Origin: Tolypothrix bouteillei VB521301
GTDB lineage: Bacteria > Cyanobacteriota > Cyanobacteriia > Cyanobacteriales > Nostocaceae
NCBI RefSeq assembly: GCF_000760695.4
Contig: NZ_JHEG04000001.1
Coordinates: 8,779,123 to 8,843,122, forward strand
Direction of reading: 5' to 3'
Length of the DNA: 64,000 bases
The notes beneath the pieces were generated by a model that saw nothing but the letters and a program-made list of their open reading frames with translations, was not told the DNA's origin and did no database searches. Every line of letters starts with the position of its first letter. Positions within the stretch are counted from its first letter, which is position 1. Made by a program: the position numbers and the translations under genes. Shown here piece after piece: positions 61,760-64,000 of the stretch.

Positions 61760-61847
61760 TGGTTTGGTTATTGGACTCCTAACTCGGTCCGGTGGCTCCG
61801 CCTGGAAATGCCTTACTTGAGGCTCCGCCTCCTAATTTACTCTGAGG

Positions 61848-61988
61848 ATGATGGAAGGCGATACTGTCACTATAGGTGAAGAACAAACAAGACAGTTCGG
61901 GCTTTCCTTGGGAAACCGTTCCTGTCTTGCTTTAGCAATAGCGAGGAATATTCACGTTATCACTGCTGATACTGCTTGGACAAGTTGA
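61848..61988 (+). pseudogene. vapC: vapC (PIN-domain toxin) C-terminal relic
   Basis: 46 codons: TIGEEQTRQFGLSLGNRSCL then ALAIARNIHVITADTAW. LSLGDRxCLALA and TADxAW are the end of VapC PIN-domain RNases; the acidic Asp of LGD is Asn here. The N-terminal two thirds and a VapB antitoxin are absent. Confidence 0.65.
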
Positions 61989-62011
61989 ATATTACAACGC
62001 GTATCTGTTTT

Positions 62012-62461
62012 CTACTTGCTAAAAACATCCTTGACGCTATCAACAGCACGTTCAACAACGTTCTTTTCGGTCTCTAGTACTTTCTCAGTCCGATCTGCAT
62101 CTTCCTCTGCTCTTTTCGCTATTCGAGCTGCATCTTTGTTGGCTTTGCGCTGAATAAAATTGCCATCGTTATCTGTTGCTTGCTCAACACGATCGGCATT
62201 TTTCTGTGCGGTTTCCTTGAGACTCTCTTTCGTATCTCGGATAAAATTCTTGGTTCGTCCGGTATCTTCACTGACTTTTCCTTGAACTTTAGAGCCTAAG
62301 TCTGCCTCAGCTATCAAGTTTGCATAAGGAGCAGCCATTGCTGTAGTATTCGAGAAAAATGCACCTTGCCAAAGGAAACCAAATGCTGACACACAAAGCA
62401 GAGCAGTTGCCAGAAAGTGTCCTACACTAGAAATCCGTTTCATCAAATAATTGAATTTCAT
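62012..62461 (-). CDS. secreted LEA-like helical protein
   Basis: 149 residues. The N-terminal membrane segment (SVGHFLATALLCVSAFGFLWQGAFF) is a signal or anchor; the mature part (LIAEADLGSKVQGKVSEDTGRTKNFIRDTKESLKETAQKNADRVEQ and ADRTEKVLETEKNVVERAVDSVKD) is a long charged amphipathic helix resembling LEA-like or apolipophorin-like proteins. A stress-protection or membrane-associated role is possible, not shown. Confidence 0.7.
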   Translation of the reverse strand: MKFNYLMKRISSVGHFLATALLCVSAFGFLWQGAFFSNTTAMAAPYANLIAEADLGSKVQGKVSEDTGRTKNFIRDTKESLKETAQKNADRVEQATDNDGNFIQRKANKDAARIAKRAEEDADRTEKVLETEKNVVERAVDSVKDVFSK

Positions 62462-63007
62462 ATAATACGTTCTGCACGTTTACTTAGCACTCTATTTCTA
62501 CTTCATCTGACTTGGAAGGCATATCGTTCCTCAGGCAGAAGTTCTCGCGTCATAAGTCGTTAAATCAATTCATTCTTTAAGCAGATTGAACAAATATCGT
62601 GTAATCTGCTTGGTTTCATCTCGATATTCTTTTGCTATCAACGCTTTACTGTACAGTTGTACAAAAGCTGTTAAATATTACGGCAGTTGTTTGGTAATTG
62701 CCAAGGGAGGCGGAGCCTGGAAACGGGAGGAACAACACTGCGATCGCCGAGCGCTGGTTACTGCTTGCTATTTATACCAAGCTGCGTTCATACATCGTAC
62801 TTTCCCCCTTGTCCCCCGTGTCCCATCAATCACTTCTATTTATCAATTCGACAAAAAAGAACATTTGCTTAGTTCAAAGGACTTACTTAAAGTAAATATT
62901 ACAGAGATGAGTTGACGGTTCACACAACACGACAACAAATCAACGGGTCAAAAACTTCTATTTATAAAGTCACGAGTCAAGGTCATACCCAAGCAGGAGA
63001 GATTAAG
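62462..63007. other. gene-free stretch with a repeat
   Basis: No gene that I can support, though frames on the + strand are open. GGCGGAGCCTGGAAACG at 62709-62725 is a member of the CCAGGC repeat family. Several TTTTT runs and an A/T-rich start suggest regulatory sequence for the genes on both sides. Confidence 0.45.
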
Positions 63008-63634
63008 ATGAAACCCCAAACTAACAAGACTGTCAAATCTGTTGTAGAACTTCCCCAAAGCCAACAAGATACATCAACCCAACTGCAAAAGTTACAACAA
63101 ACTAATTCTGATTTTACTTTGGGGCAGCGCTTAGCTGATGCAATGGCAGCGAAAGTTGGTTCGTGGACTTTCCTCTCAGCTCAGACTGCTATTTTAACAG
63201 CATGGGTTACTTTTAACTCAATACCCGGTTTACCCCACTGGGATCAACAGCCATTTATTTTGCTTAACTTGGTCTTTTCTTTTGCTTCAGCGTATACTGC
63301 TCCCATTGTATTGATGAGTCAAAACAGACAATCAGAAGAAGACCGCCGCAATGCTCAGATGGATCATGAGGTCAACCGCTCAGCATCACAAAATATTGAA
63401 CTCCTACACCAAAAATTAGATGCTCACGAACAACAGCGTTTGGAATTAATGCAACTTCTCAAAGAGCAGCAACAACATCTCAGCGAGTTAAGAGCAAAAG
63501 TGGTTTTCGCGCAACAAGAGCAAACAGAGAGCCAAGTGTCTGCTGAAGTACTCAAAAACGAAAACAATCTCGTTTATCTTCAACCCGTTGTAGAGCGTGA
63601 TAGTGTAGCCGTCAAAGTGGTTCGCAAAGCTTAA
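63008..63634 (+). CDS. DUF1003 membrane protein
   Basis: 208 residues from ATG 63008 (AGGAGA seven bases upstream; the frame opens earlier at TTG 62912 without a good site). A hydrophilic N terminus, then two hydrophobic segments (FLSAQTAILTAWVTFNSIPGL and FILLNLVFSFASAYTAPIVLM), the DUF1003 core with SQNRQSEEDRRNAQMDHEVN, and a coiled-coil tail rich in Glu and Gln (QQRLELMQLLKEQQQHLSELRAKV). The family is widespread and functionally uncharacterised; inner-membrane location expected. Confidence 0.85.
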   Translation: MKPQTNKTVKSVVELPQSQQDTSTQLQKLQQTNSDFTLGQRLADAMAAKVGSWTFLSAQTAILTAWVTFNSIPGLPHWDQQPFILLNLVFSFASAYTAPIVLMSQNRQSEEDRRNAQMDHEVNRSASQNIELLHQKLDAHEQQRLELMQLLKEQQQHLSELRAKVVFAQQEQTESQVSAEVLKNENNLVYLQPVVERDSVAVKVVRKA

Positions 63635-63924
63635 TAAGCGCTTGCTACAGATGTTCTCAAGCTTGTTATCAAACTAAAAATTGTTCTGGGTTCTACTTCC
63701 ACAAATCAATTAGCTACAGTTGACGATCGCCTGCATCTCATTTAGGGGAACAGTTCTCCCAAGATTGATACTTTCAAGCAACGGTTAAAAAATAGGTGCG
63801 AATGCTATGGAATCTTGGCATCGCAGAGAATACCAATTTGAAAACAAGAATTAGGTGACAGTAAGTCTGGGTAAGGCTTTCTCAATCTAAAATCCACACA
63901 CCCAAAATTCAAGGACTAGCAACA

Positions 63925-64000
63925 ATGAGTACGTTTATCAATGCTGTTCCCTCTGGGATCGCTGCATTTACCGCGACTAATCTTGATGATATCGTCATCC
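63925..64000 (+). CDS. CadD-like cadmium resistance transporter (start only)
   Basis: Cut by the window end. MSTFINAVPSGIAAFTATNL followed by DDIV matches the N terminus of CadD-family permeases, which begin with a hydrophobic helix containing ATN-x-D-D. Only 25 residues are visible, so the call is tentative. Confidence 0.5.
   Translation, partial: MSTFINAVPSGIAAFTATNLDDIVI

Noticed and set aside
62586..62915. + strand frames before the DUF1003 gene
   Set aside because: Three overlapping frames without family motifs across a repeat-containing intergenic region.
1..64000. tRNA or rRNA genes
   Set aside because: I scanned for T-loop (GGTTCGAATCC-like) and rRNA landmarks and saw none; a tRNA finder would be decisive.

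Overview
The window comes from a cyanobacterium, most likely a filamentous Nostocales-type genome. Evidence: the 8-mer GCGATCGC (HIP1) is scattered throughout; photosynthesis genes are present (psaM; the aerobic cyclase acsF beside heme oxygenase and hemN); pentapeptide-repeat proteins, a CYP110-like P450, a xisI relic, several palindromic intergenic repeat families and heptameric STRR repeats all fit. No rRNA, tRNA or intact transposase was recognised. I cannot name the genus.

Layout. 1-3.4 kb: two tandem SbmA/BacA-like ABC transporters (the first cut by the window edge) around a Tat-exported aldo/keto reductase. 3.5-5.6 kb: secreted zinc peptidase and an AMIN/beta-lactamase-fold protein without the usual omega-loop Glu. 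5.8-9.6 kb: hemN and heme oxygenase diverging from acsF, the arrangement of a low-oxygen tetrapyrrole cluster, with inverted repeats in the shared intergenic region. 9.7-16.6 kb: small metabolic genes, a MntA/HepT module whose hepT is broken by a MITE, aspartoacylase, a frameshifted pentapeptide gene, an LMW phosphatase and a dense palindrome field. 16.6-22.7 kb: AttEFGH-type exporter operon, GST and a photolyase pseudogene. 22.7-27 kb: two CRISPR arrays with closely related repeats and homologous 280-bp leaders, no cas genes, with a ParDE module and an ABC-transporter relic between them. 27-34 kb: a 45-residue zinc ribbon, pentapeptide genes, a cytokinin-dehydrogenase-like oxidase, a relic of a different CRISPR repeat type, and a flavin amine oxidase. 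34-49 kb: P450, glycerate kinase/HAD/VOC genes, dienelactone hydrolase, comB, LysR, a PheS-like synthetase paralogue with its own anticodon-binding domain, cupin, FGGY kinase, psaM with an extended N terminus, and a Gfo/Idh oxidoreductase. 49-54 kb: pstS-C-A-B phosphate transporter. 54-64 kb: pirin, xisI relic, Rpn-like protein, a LodA/LodB-like oxidase pair, mtnD-mtnB, vapC relic, DUF1003 protein and the start of a CadD-like transporter.

The main gene partnerships are: acsF, ho and hemN for chlorophyll, bilin and heme supply under low oxygen; PstSCAB for phosphate uptake; the three-gene Att exporter; mtnD with mtnB in methionine salvage; and a large oxidase protein overlapping a flavoprotein, which resembles the LodAB arrangement. 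The accessory stretches 11.5-16.6, 21.3-27.4, 30.5-34 and 55-62 kb hold many decayed genes (hepT, photolyase, ABC transporter, xisI, vapC, DUF2887, pentapeptide) and small mobile repeats, so gene decay is a main theme.

The observations most worth checking are the CRISPR leader pair whose conserved palindrome has its centre inverted between copies, the array-1 unit with a duplicated spacer and a destroyed repeat, the apparent LodAB-like pair, the PheS-like gene whose well-placed ATG is one frame off, and the extended PsaM.
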